NCBI GenBank assembly: GCA_022315425.1
Contig: JAIUPT010000041.1
Location: 1,922,001 to 1,986,000, forward strand
DNA: 64,000 bases
Reading direction: 5' to 3'
Source: Pseudevernia furfuracea
Lineage: Eukaryota; Ascomycota; Lecanoromycetes; Lecanorales; Parmeliaceae
Position numbers and translations under genes: made by a program. The notes beneath the pieces are model-generated. The model was not told the DNA's origin, did not search any database, and saw nothing but the letters and a program-made list of their open reading frames with translations. This document shows positions 63,570 to 64,000 of this stretch, piece after piece (within the stretch, counting starts at the first letter, position 1; every line of letters starts with the position of its first letter).

Positions 63570-64000
63570 TCACGCCAGCCCCAACTCCCGATAAAACGCA
63601 TCGCCGTTCGGTTCCCTGCCCAGAAACCCCTTCAACGTCTCCATCTCATCTTGGCTCCCTCCCTTCTCAAGCACCATGTGCCTGTACCGCCGGCCTTCTT
63701 CCCCGTTCATGGGGTCTTTGGCGAAGACGGTGTGGAACATGTCGGCGCTGTAGACTTGGCTGGAGAGGTAGCCGTAGTAGCCGGCGTCGTAGCCACCGAG
63801 GAGGTGCCCGAAGGTGGTTTGGCCGTGGCCTGGGTGCGGGAATGTGTGGTCAGTGCGGGGGTCCAGATGAAAAGGGGGGAAAGGGAAAGGCATTGACACG
63901 GGAAAGAGGAAAGGAATGGACAAGCACTTACCCCAGTCATAGCCTGCGCCTAGCTGGGCCGGCGAGTCGAGCTGGGTGATTTCGTAGCCGAGCTTGTTGT
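63570..64000 (-). CDS. M3-family metallopeptidase (thimet oligopeptidase-like), C-terminal part
   Basis: The 3' end of a gene that continues beyond the right edge. Exon to 63932 reads NKLGYEITQLDSPAQLGAGY before a GTAAGT donor. After a 102-nt intron the last exon (63829-63570) gives GHGQTTFGHLLGGYDAGYYG, YLSSQVYSADMFHTVFAKDP and EMETLKGFLGREPNGDAFYR. FGHL.GGYDA.YYGYL and FLGREPN.DAF are conserved C-terminal segments of thimet oligopeptidase/saccharolysin (fungal Prd1/MepB), cytosolic zinc peptidases that trim short peptides. The HExxH zinc site is off the window. Confidence 0.93.
   Translation of the reverse strand, partial: NKLGYEITQLDSPAQLGAGYDWGKCLSIPFLFPVSMPFPFPPFHLDPRTDHTFPHPGHGQTTFGHLLGGYDAGYYGYLSSQVYSADMFHTVFAKDPMNGEEGRRYRHMVLEKGGSQDEMETLKGFLGREPNGDAFYRELGLA

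Overview
The window is nuclear DNA of a filamentous ascomycete (Pezizomycotina). This follows from short GT-AG introns (mostly 50-140 nt) with CTAAC/CTAAT-like branch sites, a Pth11-type rhodopsin-like receptor, a Zn2Cys6 regulator, a FlbA-type RGS protein, a SUR7/PalI membrane protein and a mannitol-1-phosphate dehydrogenase. The class cannot be fixed from sequence alone. I saw no rRNA, CRISPR array, intact transposon or convincing tRNA.

Layout. 1-3.7 kb: 5' end of NOG1 (minus) head to head with a rhodanese/Cdc25-like phosphatase, then a peroxisomal enoyl-CoA hydratase-like enzyme ending in SKL. 3.7-6.4 kb: a small predicted protein and an unrecognised multi-exon gene, with several tandem repeats. 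7.5-14.5 kb: mannitol-1-phosphate dehydrogenase, SUR7/PalI-like protein, TIM21 and GLO3. 14.9-17.5 kb: a broken small-secreted-protein gene tail to tail with a Pth11-like receptor. 18.9-26.8 kb: a YwbE-domain protein with a CUE-like tail, CDC73, SMC2 and CUE1. 28-31 kb: an SKL-ending hotdog thioesterase and an MFS transporter. 32-40 kb: a CAP/PR-1 protein with a likely GC-AG intron, ORC4, a small membrane protein and FlbA. 40-45 kb is a gene-poor block holding AT-rich islands, homopolymers and purine/pyrimidine minisatellites. 45-50.5 kb: ALG10, PSF2, an essential myosin light chain and a STEEP1-family protein. 52-64 kb: a Zn2Cys6 regulator, two lineage-specific proteins, SEC27 (beta'-COP) and the C-terminal end of an M3 metallopeptidase.

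Most genes are conserved housekeeping genes: ribosome biogenesis, mitochondrial import, COPI traffic, Paf1 transcription complex, condensin, replication origin and GINS, ER-associated degradation, N-glycan assembly. They do not form a metabolic cluster. Four pairs are head to head with under 300 bp between start codons (NOG1/phosphatase, TIM21/GLO3, YwbE-CUE/CDC73, ALG10/PSF2) and probably share promoters. Many gene models below were checked by summing exon lengths to a whole number of codons. Protein family assignments are from recognised motifs; no database search was possible. No clearly new biological system was found. The best leads are the YwbE-CUE fusion, the decayed secreted protein beside the receptor, the unrecognised 112-residue membrane protein next to flbA, the fungal STEEP1 homologue and the repeat arrays.
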